DNA from: Chelonoidis abingdonii
Taxonomy: Eukaryota > Chordata > Testudines > Testudinidae
DNA: 64,000 nucleotides
Direction of reading: 5' to 3'
Assembly: GCF_003597395.2 (NCBI RefSeq)
Contig: NC_133777.1
Span: 9,974,725 to 10,038,724, forward strand
In this document: positions 25,374-35,546 of the stretch, one piece after another
Position numbering within the stretch: the stretch's first letter is position 1
Layout: every line of letters starts with the position of its first letter
Notes under the pieces: generated by a model
Database searches by the model: none
What the model was told of the DNA's origin: nothing
What the model saw: the letters and a program-made list of their open reading frames with translations, nothing else
Translations under genes and position numbers: made by a program

Positions 25374-25692
25374 CAGTGGTGGGCAACCTGCAGACTGCAT
25401 GCAGACCATCAGGGTAATCTGCTGATGGGCCACCAGACCATTTGTTTACATTTGCATGGCCGTCCATAGCTCCCAGTAGTCATGGTTTGCCATTCGCAAC
25501 CAATGGGAGCTACGGGAAGCAGCAGCCAGGCCCACGCCGCTTCCCACAGCTCCCATTGGCAGGGAATGGTGAACTGCAGCCACTGGGAGCTGTGGGCAGC
25601 TGTGCAAATGTAAACAAACAGTCTGGCAGCCCACCAGCGGATTACCCTGACGGGCCACGTGCAGCCTGCAGACTGTAGGTTGCCCACAACTG
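25374..25692. mobile_element. hAT MITE, palindromic (319 bp), inside repeat copy A
   Basis: Left terminus CAGTGGTGGGCAACCTGCAG pairs with the complement of 'taggttgcccacaactg'. The target duplication is ACATAACC (25366-25373) and ACATAACA (25693-25700), 7 of 8 identical. The interior is largely self-complementary around 'gctcccattgg' and 'ccaatgggagc', so it could fold into a long hairpin. The frames on both strands reflect that symmetry. Confidence 0.88.
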
Positions 25693-25850
25693 ACATAACA
25701 CCTTTCCTTAGTGTTAAATATAGCTGTGGCCTGTTGCTTAACCCCATTCCAGATGGTTGTCGTTCACCTGCATGTCCTTATCAATGTCTTCAAGATTTTG
25801 TGACTATCCAGATTACTTCCGTCCTGCTGAAATGTCAGCATTGGCTGTAG

Positions 25851-26331
25851 ATATCTGCTTCAGCAGATCAATTAAAACCTAAACTGCATTTTTTTCCTGA
25901 AAACCTTCCTTACAATGTTATTTTATTTTCCTAAAAGCATAAGAAAGTAAAAATAAATGAACTAATATCACTCAACTGAAAATAAGTATTTACCCTCAAG
26001 CTATACTTATAATACATAGCCCTGAAATGTTTAATAGCCTTAGTAATAATAAATATTTTATTCTAGAAACACCAAAAATAGTCAAAAACCATTTGAATGG
26101 AACACTTTTCATGTAATTTATATATGACGAATTACCCACTGAAACTTTTCCATGAGTGTTAAGTGTTTTACGTGAAACAATGAAACAGAAAAATAAGAAC
26201 TATTTGCTCTGACATTTTAAAATTCCCAACATACACTAAGGAAATTAGAGCTACACTTCTCTTTAGGTGTTTGTGTCCAAGAGCACAAATTAAAAAATAA
26301 AATATAGCATATGTCTCTGATGTGCTAATGT
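25851..26331. other. AT-rich non-coding DNA, no feature seen
   Basis: No repeat or coding signal is visible before the next LTR. Confidence 0.5.
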
Positions 26332-26335
26332 GCAT

Positions 26336-27000
26336 TGTGATGGGGCAAGGCCAGATGGCTACAGTAAAGTACTGAGAAACAGGTATGTTAGCCCCAGGCT
26401 AAACAAATCCCTAGGACCATGGTAACCAAATGGCAGTTGCTCCAGGTTAATCAAGGCACCTGGAGCCAATTAAGACCTTTCTAGAAGGCAGTAGAGATAC
26501 TACTTTAATTAGAACACTTGCAGCCAATCAAGGCAGGCTAATCAGGGCACCTGGGTTTAAAAGGAACTCACTCCAGTCAGGCAGGGAGGAGCCAGAGGAG
26601 AAGGAGCATGTGGGAGAGCTGGGAGCAAGAAGGCAAGGAGCTGAGAGTGAGAGAGTGTACTGCTGGAGGATTAAGAGGACAAGTGTTATCAGGCACCAGG
26701 AGAAGGTCCTGTGGTGAGGATAAAGAAGGTGTTGGAAGGAGGCCGTGGGGAAGTAGCCCAGGGAGTTGTAGCTGTCATGCAGCTGTTAAAGGAGGCCCTA
26801 TAGACAGCTGCGATCCACAGGGCCCTGGACTGGAATCTGGAGTAGAGGGTGGGCCTGGATTCCCCCCAAACCTCCCAACTCCTGATCAGACACAGGAGCT
26901 GACTCAGACTGTGAGTTCCACAAGAAGGGAAGATCACTGAGGTGAACAAATCTGCCAATAAGCGCAGGACCCACCAAGGTGGAGGAGGAACTTTGTCACA
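26336..27000 (+). mobile_element. Solo LTR, endogenous retrovirus (665 bp)
   Basis: The element runs from TGTGATGGGG to TTTGTCACA, and the 4-bp flanks are GCAT (26332-26335) and GCAC (27001-27004). A TATA-like 'gtttaaaagg' near 26556 follows an upstream region with repeated 'aatcagggcacctgg' motifs. The LTR at 56392-57147 belongs to the same family, sharing 'cagatggctaca', 'aggacaaagaaggtgttgg'-like and 'cctcccaactcctgatc' blocks. There is no internal region, so it is a solo LTR. Frames up to 110 codons are not retroviral genes. Confidence 0.8.
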
Positions 27001-27183
27001 GCACACAACTTTCTGAGTATTAACTGAAGTTTATTGAACTGTATTTTTAAAATTACAAAGCCTGGGCATATAGTACTGAATCAATTTCATATAATTTCAG
27101 AACAAAATTTCTCTCATCTCCAGATATTGCAATTTAGCTTAATTTATACATTCTGTTAATAGTAAAAATAGCTATATTGACTA

Positions 27184-28202
27184 CTATTGGGGGAATTCTG
27201 TGCCAAAAAATTTTAAAAAATATCGTACACAATATTTTAAAATTCTCTAAAATTTTGCATATTTTATTTGTCAAAACAACAACATAATCATGCCAGTTTC
27301 AATTATTTTGGTAATTTATTTCAAAATACCTGTCAGCAAGTATGTCTGTAACAATATCGACAACAAAAAAGACTCAGGAAATGTTTTTTGACAAATAGAT
27401 TCCTTACTAGGGATATTCTTATAGAATTACGAGTAATAATTTACTTAAAATAGAATACAGAAATGTATTTCCTGCACCCCTGAGAAGCAGTGCAAAGGCT
27501 TGAGGCAGTGAGGGGTAACAGAGGAGCCGAGGGAGAGGGAAGTAATTGCTGGGAAGGAGCTTTGGTGTGAACCTGAAGGGTTGTTGGGTGTGGGTAGGAG
27601 AAGTATGGAACAGTTTTTGGAGGGGACGGGGTAGAGAAGCAAATTGTTGGGGAGCCTTCCCCATGCAGACCCTGTCTGATCCCTAGCTTCTCTCATTCAG
27701 TCAAACACATTTGCACCCTTTCCCATGTGTCCTGGCACCCCCTGTCCCCTTGTGTCCCTATACCCCTACTCAGCCACCTCCCTCCCCCCTGTGTCCCTGG
27801 ACTCCGTCCCCCATTTTCATGTGTCCCTGTACCCCCACTCAGCCACCCCCTTATCCCCATGTGCCCTTGTGCCCCCACTCCCATCCAGCCCCCGTCCCAG
27901 TCTGTGACACACAACCCCAGTAGCTCCATGTGCCCCTCATATGGATCCCCCCATATCCCTTGCCTCCTGACCTGGTCCCACAGGCAGGGGCGCTGTGAGG
28001 AAGACAGCCTCTGCTCTCTCCCTTACCACCGCTGGGGCTGGCCCGGGGAGTGGCTGATCTCTGTTATGGCACCACAGTGGCCCCTGGTGGGCAAAACGAG
28101 TAACTACAGCACCTTTTGGCAGAATTTATTTTCTGTGAGAAAAAAATTCTGCACAACACATGAATTCTGTGCACGTGCAATGGTTCAGAATTTCCCCAGG
28201 AG
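27184..28202. mobile_element. TIR element with TA target site, copy 2 (1.02 kb)
   Basis: This is colinear with the element at 13286-14362 from 'gggggaattctgtgcc' at the left to 'cagaatttccccaggag' at the right. It shares 'gccagtttcaattattttgg', 'gatattcttatagaattac'-type AT sequence, then a C-rich tandem array. The left flank is TA (27182-27183); the right flank has drifted to CA. An open frame of 176 codons (27727-28257) runs through the array and past the element end, and I treat it as a shadow. Confidence 0.72.
27715..27930. repeat. C-rich minisatellite inside TIR element, copy 2
   Basis: Units of the form 'tgtgtccctgtacccccact' followed by 'cagccaccccc' repeat with variation. The array corresponds in position to the one at about 13790-14090 in the sister element but differs in unit number and order. 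Confidence 0.7.
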
Positions 28203-28595
28203 CACTAGGATATACAACACAGTAAATTCAGTAAACATTAAATCCATTGTAAAGTAAAATAATATCCAAACCAATTTAGGAATACAGCAAATAAATACAA
28301 GGCTTTTATCAAGCTATATCTTATAATTATTAATCTCAGAGTATGAGATCAGAAATATTGCTTAAATCATAATATATAATCAGCTGGTCTCCTCCATTTT
28401 AATAAAAAATGTTTTTTGTGCATGGCTATTCTTTCCTGTGATTTGTTATATCATTGCAAATATGGAATAGTCTCTCTTCTCTCATAAGGGGAAACAGGCA
28501 TATTTGACGAAATACATCTCTAGAGGGCTTACTAAAACAAAGTTAACAAGAATTTTCTCTTCTTGGATGAGTAAATCTCCTTTTATTTATTAGAG
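28203..28595. other. AT-rich non-coding DNA, no feature seen
   Basis: Nothing supports a gene or repeat here. Confidence 0.5.
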
Positions 28596-28600
28596 CATAC

Positions 28601-29478
28601 TGTCACCGTGCCTCAGAGGGTCACAGCTGAGAATACCACATTCAGGACAGACTGCTGAGAAATGGGGCAGTCTCACCCCAGAATGGTGGTTATTCTATCA
28701 TTAGATTATACCAAGCGGATAACAAAAGTGAACTTCTGTCTCACCACACTGGTTAAAATAAAGCCAAAAATGCAGTCTCCTTAGCCAGGTCAATATGTGA
28801 CTCAAATCTTATGCAAGAATCACACTGATGCCAGTCCTTTAGTAATTAAAAACTAAAGGTTTAATAATAAAAGAAAAGAAGAGAGTTATAAATGGTTAAT
28901 AGATCATACATACATACAGGTGATTTTTCCGTGTTCATAGATCAGAAACATAGCAGTGATGGAATAAACTGTGAGCTTGCAAAAGTTTCTCTGGATTTAC
29001 CCAAACATACTGGGGTTCATCAGTCCTTGTCCAAAGCTTCCTTGTTAGAAATCCAGCCCAGAGAAATGAAGTAGAAATTAACACAAAATGGAGATATCTC
29101 GGGGGTCCTTTTATATTCTCTGCCATGTGTATAGAATTTTACTGTCACAAACAAAGCCAACAGCCTCTGTTTGTGGAAAGTTACTGGCCCAAGATGGAGT
29201 CCAGGGACACATGAGCATATCACATGTCCTTACACATTTTGATGACTCCCAGGGGGTAGGCATTGGCCTCTCGAAGTCTGATGCATCTGCAGGAAGACCT
29301 ACTGGGTTGGATGAGTTTCTTCTATGGCCCGTTGTGAGACGTAAGTGTCTTTGATGGGCCATCAATATATATCCATCTGACCGCAATGTAAATTCTATCT
29401 GGGGGGTGTTACCCAGGAATATAACACATGTGTACGATACCAGTACATAGCCAATATTCACAACTTCAGATACAAACA
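28601..29478 (-). mobile_element. Solo LTR (878 bp), reverse
   Basis: The plus-strand block starts TGTCACCGTGCC and ends GATACAAACA, giving TG...CA ends in either reading. It is flanked by an exact 5-bp duplication, CATAC, at 28596-28600 and 29479-29483. In reverse it contains sequence like the other large LTR families here, including 'acttcagatac' near its right end. No internal genes are attached. The exact duplication makes the boundaries fairly firm. Confidence 0.72.
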
Positions 29479-29483
29479 CATAC

Positions 29484-30054
29484 TCAAGTACAGAGTAAGT
29501 GCTTAGCAGTTCTAAAATAGTGTTAATATTTAAGATTTTCTTTAAATATGCTTGCACTGTCTGGGGAAGATAGATTATATAAAAAACATTATGTATTCTA
29601 CTATAAAGTGTCAGAGCCCTTGAATTCTGTGGCAATTCAGTGCAAAAAGAAAACTTTTCACATATTCAGAAATACTGATGCTGACTATCCCTGTTTACCT
29701 TTGACAGGGCACTATTAGTAAAATAACATAGAATTTGCAATGCCAGATTAAATCATTGGTGTCTTTTACTATGTTATGCAGAATTTGTGAGAATTTAAAT
29801 ATTTTCTGGCTCTCCTGACGTTCTTCCCTTGTTTCACAAAATAATCCAACCCTCTCTTTAAATCCATTGAACCAGAAAAATTAGCTTAGATTGCTAGAAA
29901 CATAAACATGGCCATCTTTTTCATTTTTTGAAACTTAAATGTTGGCAGTTCAACATGATGTCTATAATTCTTCCGGACAGAGAATGAAAAGCATGACTAT
30001 CCATTTATATTTTTAGCAGGGCAATGTAGTGGGGTATGAGTGATGCTGTAGAAA
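29484..30054. other. AT-rich non-coding DNA, no feature seen
   Basis: No recognisable repeat or exon is present between the two LTR-related blocks. Confidence 0.5.
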
Positions 30055-30183
30055 TAATTCTGACCAATTATATCATTGATATATTACTGTTATACAATTG
30101 CAACAAATCTTGTACACAATATGTCATGTAAGGTGTCAATGGAAAAGTCATGATTTGCTAAAGATGCTTATCCTGTTTATATG
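30055..30183 (+). mobile_element. LTR 5' fragment
   Basis: The sequence 'gcaacaaatcttgtacacaa' and 'gtaaggtgtcaatgg' repeats the start of the LTR at 9193-10240. Similarity ends where the next dispersed repeat begins. Confidence 0.6.
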
Positions 30184-30310
30184 CGTCTGACGAAGTGGGT
30201 ATTCACTCACAAAAGCTTATGCTCCAATACGTCTGTTAGGCTATAAGGTGCCACAGGACTCTTTGTCACTTTTCACAGATCCAGACTAACACGGCTACCC
30301 CTCTGATACT
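30184..30310. repeat. Widespread amniote dispersed repeat
   Basis: The string containing 'gacgaagtgggtattcac', 'aaaagcttatgctcc', 'aaggtgccacaggactc' and 'cagactaacacggctacc' is a very common dispersed repeat in turtle and crocodilian DNA. I recognise the sequence but am not sure of its class. It abuts the LTR fragment directly, and a short CA-rich tract follows it. Confidence 0.7.
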
Positions 30311-30455
30311 ACACACACACACTCACCTTATAAGTTAGAAAAAAAAAAGGCATACAATTTCTCATTGTGAGCACTGACAAATTTATTTATTTATTCAAAT
30401 AACTAAAACACATCTACAGGCACATATCCAGTGCTCTGCTTCTCTATCTCATAAA

Positions 30456-30734
30456 TTAAAAATCACAACATAAATAAAAAAATGTCCATTCACGCAACAC
30501 CTTCCTCACCATCCTAAGACAAAGAGTACCTGTAAAGTTAACAAATCTGAGGTATGGCAGACCAGGTGGGAGAGGAGGGGGAATTTTCAAAATGGAGGAC
30601 ACTTGACAGAATGCCCTGCTCATAATTCCATCTCTATTGTACTGAAGGAACTCCTGCTCAAGTTTCTCTGCTGATCCCAAGTATGGCAGTATATCACAGG
30701 GAACAAGATGCTCTTTCAGGTAATTAGGTATCAA
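30456..30734 (-). other. Unidentified 92-codon open frame
   Basis: On the minus strand an open frame of 92 codons has protein-like composition: mixed charge, LPYLGSAEKLEQEFLQYN near residues 16-33, then a proline-rich IPPPLPPGLPYLRF. It ends in an aromatic tail before the stop. I recognise no domain. It could be the coding relic of a repeat, a processed pseudogene fragment, or chance. No splice sites bound it convincingly and no promoter or neighbour supports a gene. Confidence 0.25.
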
Positions 30735-31393
30735 GCAGCCCCAGCATTAGTATTTTACTTTTCAGTATTATTAATTCTAAACCTTAAGAAAGCTGTTTAA
30801 AAAGTCAGTGCTTCTTGGGGTAAATAACTCTTAAAAATTATGACAGAGGTGGATGCTATATTAGCATCCATATACCTACATACATTAATCAAATTGTCAA
30901 ATAAAACATTCCAATCAAGTCTAAGTATTCCTTGGATTTTCCCAATGCTATTTGTAAATACATTACCTCGGTTTATTAGTCAAGCGCCAATTAATAAAAT
31001 TACTCATGTGTATGTTTACAGGATCAGGCCACAAATTTGATCTCACTATTCGCTAACATCAATAACATAATCATCTTCTATCCATTTTACAAAGCATCCT
31101 CATACACTGTATGCTTAACTACATTTTTAAAGTTTCCTCTGGGAAAGGTTTGTAGTCTTTGAAAACAGCAAAAATGTATTTGATGTTTCATTTTCACTTC
31201 CAGATTAAGTTTTTGATACATGCTGCAACAGCTTTTGAATTTAGCTGATTTTGCTCGTTTTCAATTTAATTCTGTCTCCATCATTTTGAAAGCAACTTTA
31301 AATAGCTCTTTCATAATTTGATAAGTGTACATATGAAAGTGATTGGTTTAGAGGCAACAGAATTTTGAATAAAATGCTCTATATTTCAGTTAA
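30735..31393. other. AT-rich non-coding DNA, no feature seen
   Basis: I see no element or coding signal here. Confidence 0.5.
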
Positions 31394-31401
31394 GTAACAA
31401 T

Positions 31402-31680
31402 CAGGAGTGGCTCTAGCTTTTTGGCCACCCCAAGCACGGCAGGCAGGCTGCCTTTGGCAGCTTGCCTGCGGGAGGTCCCTGGTCCCTCGGATTCGGTGGC
31501 TTGCCTGTGGGACGTCTGCTAGTCCCACGGCTTTGGCGTACCCGCCACCAAATTGCCGCCAAATCCGTGGGACCGGCAGACCTCCCACGGGCAAGCCGCT
31601 GAAGGCTGCCTGATTGCCGCCCTTGCAGGGACCAGCAGGGCGCCCCCCCCCGCGCCTTGCCGCCCCAGGCATGTGCTTCA
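31402..31680. mobile_element. hAT MITE, GGGCCGGCTCC family, diverged (279 bp)
   Basis: The left end CAGGAGTGGCTCTAGC and internal 'ccaccccaagcacggc' place it in the family of the 10777 element. The right part has 'ccttgccgccccaggc'. The flanks GTAACAAT (31394-31401) and GTAACATA (31681-31688) agree at 6 of 8 positions. It is older or more rearranged than its relatives. Confidence 0.7.
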
Positions 31681-31959
31681 GTAACATAAACGAAGAACAT
31701 GTTTACTCACTAACTCATATGATTCATTCTGGGCAAGTAACTTAGTCTCCTTGTTCCTCAGTCTCAATCAGTTAAATGGGATAGTAGTAATATAGTTACT
31801 TACTTACCTCAAAAGACAGTTTTAAGCATTAGTTTATGTTTGAATAATGCTTTGAAGATATAAAGTGCTACAAAACTCTACGTATTAAAAAGGCATTAAT
31901 GAAAAGGTAGTAACATAAATTTAAAAATTAGTCAATATAATATCCTTGTGTGGGGAAAA

Positions 31960-34040
31960 TACCAAGGAAACCCCCCACATCATCATTTAACTTCAAAAAG
32001 GGGAACTACACAAAAATGAGGAGACTAGTTAAACATAAATTAAAAGGAACAGTCACAAGAGTGAAATGCAAGTAAACTGAACAGAAACATTTTTAAAACA
32101 CCATAATAGAGGTGTTAAACTACATGTATACCCCAAATAAAAAAACAGAGGACCAAAAACATCACCATGGCTAAATAGAGAAAAGGAGATGATTAGAGAC
32201 AAAAAGACATCCTTTAATAATTGGAAGTAAAATTCTACAGAGGAAAACAAAAGGACATAAACTCTGGCAAGTAAAGTGTGAAAGTATACTTAGGCAAGCA
32301 AAAAAAGACTTTAAAAAGCAGCTAGCTAAAGACAAATACTAAGCACCAACATTTTTTTAAGTACATCAGAAGCAGGAAGTCTGCCAAACAATCAGTGAGG
32401 CGACTGGATGATCGAGATGCTAAAGGAGCACTCAAGACAGATCAGGCTGCAGTGGAGAAGCTAAATTAATTCTTTGCATTAGTCTTCACTGCAGAGGGTG
32501 TGATGGAGATTTCCACACCTGAGCCATTCTTTTTAGGTGACAAATCTGAGGAACTGTCCCACATTGAGGTGTCAGAGAGGTTTTGGAACAAACTGATCAA
32601 TTAAACAGTAATAAGTCACCAGGACCAGATGGTATTCGCCCACAAGTTCTGAAGGAACTCAAATATGAAATTGTGGAACTACTAACTATGGTATGTAACC
32701 TGTCACTTAAATCAGCCTCTGTACCAGATGACTAGAGGATAGCTAATGTTACATCAATATTTTTAAAAGGTTCCAGAAGTGATCCTGTTAATTACAGGCC
32801 AAACGTACAAGCCTAACTTCGGTACCAAGCAAGCTGTTTGAAACTATAGTAAAGAACAGACTCATCAGACACATAGATGAACACGATATTTTGGAGGAAG
32901 AGTCAACACAGCTTTTGTAAAGGGAAATCATGCCTTACCAATCTATTGCAGTTCTTTGAGGAGGTCAACAAACATGTGGAAAACGGTGATCTAGTGGATA
33001 AAGTGTACTTGGACTTTCAGAAAGCCTTTGACAAGGTCCCTCAACAAAGGCTCTTAAGCAAAGTAAGGAGTTATGGGATAAGAGGGAAGGTCTTCTCAAA
33101 GACCAGTAACTTGTTAAAGGACAGGAACAAGAAGGAAAAAGCAGCCAGTTTTCACTGTGGAGAGAAGTAAATAGTAGGGTCCCTCAAGGATCTATGTTGG
33201 GATCACTGCTATTCAACATATTCATAAATGATCTGGAAAAAGGAGTAAACAGTGAAGTGGCAAAATGTTCAGACAATACAAAATTACTCAAGATATTTAA
33301 GTCCAAAGCAGACTGCAAAGAGCTACAGAGAGATCTCACAAAACTGGGTAACAAAATGGCAAATGAAATTCAATCCTATCTATACATAGAAAATGATGGG
33401 GTCTAAATAAGCTGTTCCCATTGAAGCAAGATCTTGGAGTCATGATGGATAGTTCTGTGAAAACATCTGCTTAACGGTCAGCAGCAGTCAAAAAAGCCAA
33501 CAGATTGTTAGGACCCATTAGAAAAGAGCTAGATAGTAAGACAGTCAATATCATAATGCCACTATATAATCCATGGCACATCCACAGCTTGAATACTGCA
33601 TGCAATTCTGGTCACCTCATCTAAAAAAAAAGATATGAGAACTGGAAAAAGTATGGAGAAGGGCAACAAAAATTATTAGGGGTATGAAACTGCTTCCATC
33701 TGAGGAGAGATTAAAAAGACTGAGACTGTTCAGCTTGGAAAACAGATGACTGAGTGAAGATAGGATAGAGGTCTATAAATGATGTGGAGAAAGTGAATAG
33801 AGAAGTGTTATTTACCCCTTTACATAACACATGAAATAGGGGTCACCAAATGAAATTAATGGGCAGAAGGCTTAAAACAAATATAAGGAAATACTTCTCG
33901 ATATAACGCACAGTCAACTGTGAAATTCATTGCCAGGGATGGTGTGAAGGTGAAAAGTATAACTCGATTCAAAAAATAATGAGATGATAGATCCATCAAT
34001 GGCTATTAGCCAAGGTGGTCAGGGACGCAAACGCATTTTT
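31960..34040 (+). pseudogene. CR1 LINE remnant with reverse transcriptase (2.1 kb)
   Basis: The plus strand carries a decayed CR1 pol. The order is the upstream linker ('ttaacttcaaaaaggggaac' near 31990), the RT fingers region, the palm with VYLDFQKAFDKVPQQ (32877-33170 frame, about residues 44-58), then GSLLFNIFINDLEKGVNSEV (frame 33194-33406) and the C-terminal part to about 34035. The catalytic block, FADDTK in active CR1, reads CSDNTK, so one of the two aspartates is lost. Stops and frameshifts split the gene into at least four pieces. The 3' tail is truncated before the terminal 'gaccattggtctgaccc' type sequence of complete turtle copies. It is an inactive fossil. Confidence 0.92.
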
Positions 34041-34084
34041 ACTTGTAAATTAAGGAAATTTGATACAGAAATCATTAAGAGGCA

Positions 34085-34240
34085 ATAAACAGGGAACTGT
34101 ACCATGCCAGGGTGGTTTGAGTAGAGAGAACAGTGGGAAAGACAGGAGGAGAAAATGAAAGCTGAGAGTTAGGCAGGATCAGGGATTCTGAAAGCCCTTG
34201 AGGATGAGGACAATAAACTTGAATTTGAAACAGGAGATAA
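34085..34240 (-). mobile_element. Possible L2/CR1-clade LINE 3' fragment
   Basis: The string 'gatgaggacaataaacttg' and its neighbours resemble the part of the L2-like 3' region seen near 4225-4310. The match is short and recognised by eye only. Confidence 0.35.
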
Positions 34241-35390
34241 GAAGTGCCTCATTTTGTTTACATAGAAACCTAATGATGTTGAAATCTGTGAACAATCAGT
34301 AGAAGTTCAAAATAATAATACACAGTAGTTACCTAGCAGAAACTAGCTACATAAATAATTCAAGTAAAATGAACCAGAGCATAAATGCAAAATCCTTGCT
34401 TACAGGAGCCACTGGATTTCAACAAGCCATTAATCTATCACTTCATATAATAACTCAAGTTATTTGCAATTTAACGTTAGAAAGACGTGAATCTATATAG
34501 ATCCCACCTGTTGCTTGTGAAAAGTTGACACTTGCTGCATTTCACAAATATCGTGCCAAAGGGTGGACGTACAAGATAAATTTATGCAATTAGGTTTTTG
34601 TTTAGATTACTAGAACAAGCCATAAATTATTGTTCAAATCTCTTACTTCGTTAATGTCTCCCTAATTAGCAAAACATCAGAATCTGTGGCTGGAGCATTA
34701 ATGGTTAGTGATAAAAATGCAGGTGTGAAATAACCTACTTTACAATATCAGAAGATGTTAATGATTTCTCACAAAGCAGCAAGGTCTCATGGAAAATAAT
34801 CTAACTTCCTTTTTCTACCTACTGACAATCACAGGTTTATATCATGCAAAAATTACTACACTTATCTTCTCATTAGCAACTAATCTCACTCATTCCATTT
34901 GCCAAGCCAATTATAAGAAAATTTCCAGACTCAAATGCATTAATAGAACACTTGGACCACACTCATTTTTCTCATGATAAAATAATTAATGAGCACTTGT
35001 ATATAAAAATCAAAATAGTTTTGTTAGCTAATTACTAAAACTAAGGACAATAAAAACTATCACACTAGAAGTAACACAAACTCCTTATATTATGTAATAA
35101 AATAATAATCAATTTCCCCAGTTTACAGTGAAATAAGGGACGTAAGAAAAATACTATAATACTACTGTTTTACAGATCACTTCCCCTTGAAAAATCTTAA
35201 CAGTTCTCCTCAAAGTGGAAAGGTGAGTGATGGAGTATCTACCCGCAGAGGCCATATTGAAACCGTGTTTTAATTAACTTCATGATTTATAGAAATTCAT
35301 GGTTAACAATCTGGTGAAATTTGCCAATGATACTAAATTGTTTTAGTCAGTAAAAATTATGGAGAATAACTTAAAACTCCAGTTGGAATT
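34241..35390. other. AT-rich non-coding DNA with a weak exon-like string
   Basis: No repeats are recognised. At 35176-35222 a 47-bp open segment lies between an acceptor-like 'tactgttttacag' and a donor-like 'aaaggtgagtg'. Such pairs arise by chance at this length, so I do not call a gene. Confidence 0.4.
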
Positions 35391-35394
35391 AACA

Positions 35395-35543
35395 CACCCA
35401 TTGACATAGCTACTGCTTCTCGGGAAGGTGGAGTACCTATGTTGACAGGAGATCTCCTGTCAGTGCAAGTAGTGTCTTCACTAAGCACTATAGTAGCCCA
35501 GCTGCACCAGTATAGCTGCAGCACTGTAAGGGTAGACTAGCCC
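35395..35543. mobile_element. Harbinger-like MITE fragment
   Basis: Inner sequence 'tgacatagctactgcttctc' and 'ttgacaggagatctcctgtc', and the right end 'gtagactagccc' followed by TAA, match a turtle MITE family with GGGCTAGTCTACACT termini. The left terminus is degraded and could not be placed. Confidence 0.5.
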
Positions 35544-35546
35544 TAA

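Larger units (their letters stand above)
24430..25850 (+). mobile_element. Dispersed repeat, copy A, split by two MITEs
   Basis: This block and 62560-63300 are colinear copies of one repeat. Shared strings include 'gctgactggctcttgca', 'aggaaggaatttttcc', 'gaaaggtaagactgttta', 'gatgcctggtatgt' and 'tgtggcctg'. Two MITEs (24988-25195 and 25374-25692) interrupt this copy and are absent from the other. A TATA-like 'ggcattttaaaag' lies near 24633, and the block may be a retroviral LTR, but I could not place TG...CA ends with a target duplication. Part of it ('aggaaggaattttt') also resembles a CR1 3' motif, so the class is unsettled. Confidence 0.65.

Noticed and set aside
27727..28257. 176-codon plus-strand frame
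   Set aside because: It runs through a minisatellite, crosses the element's right end at 28202 and shows no domain.
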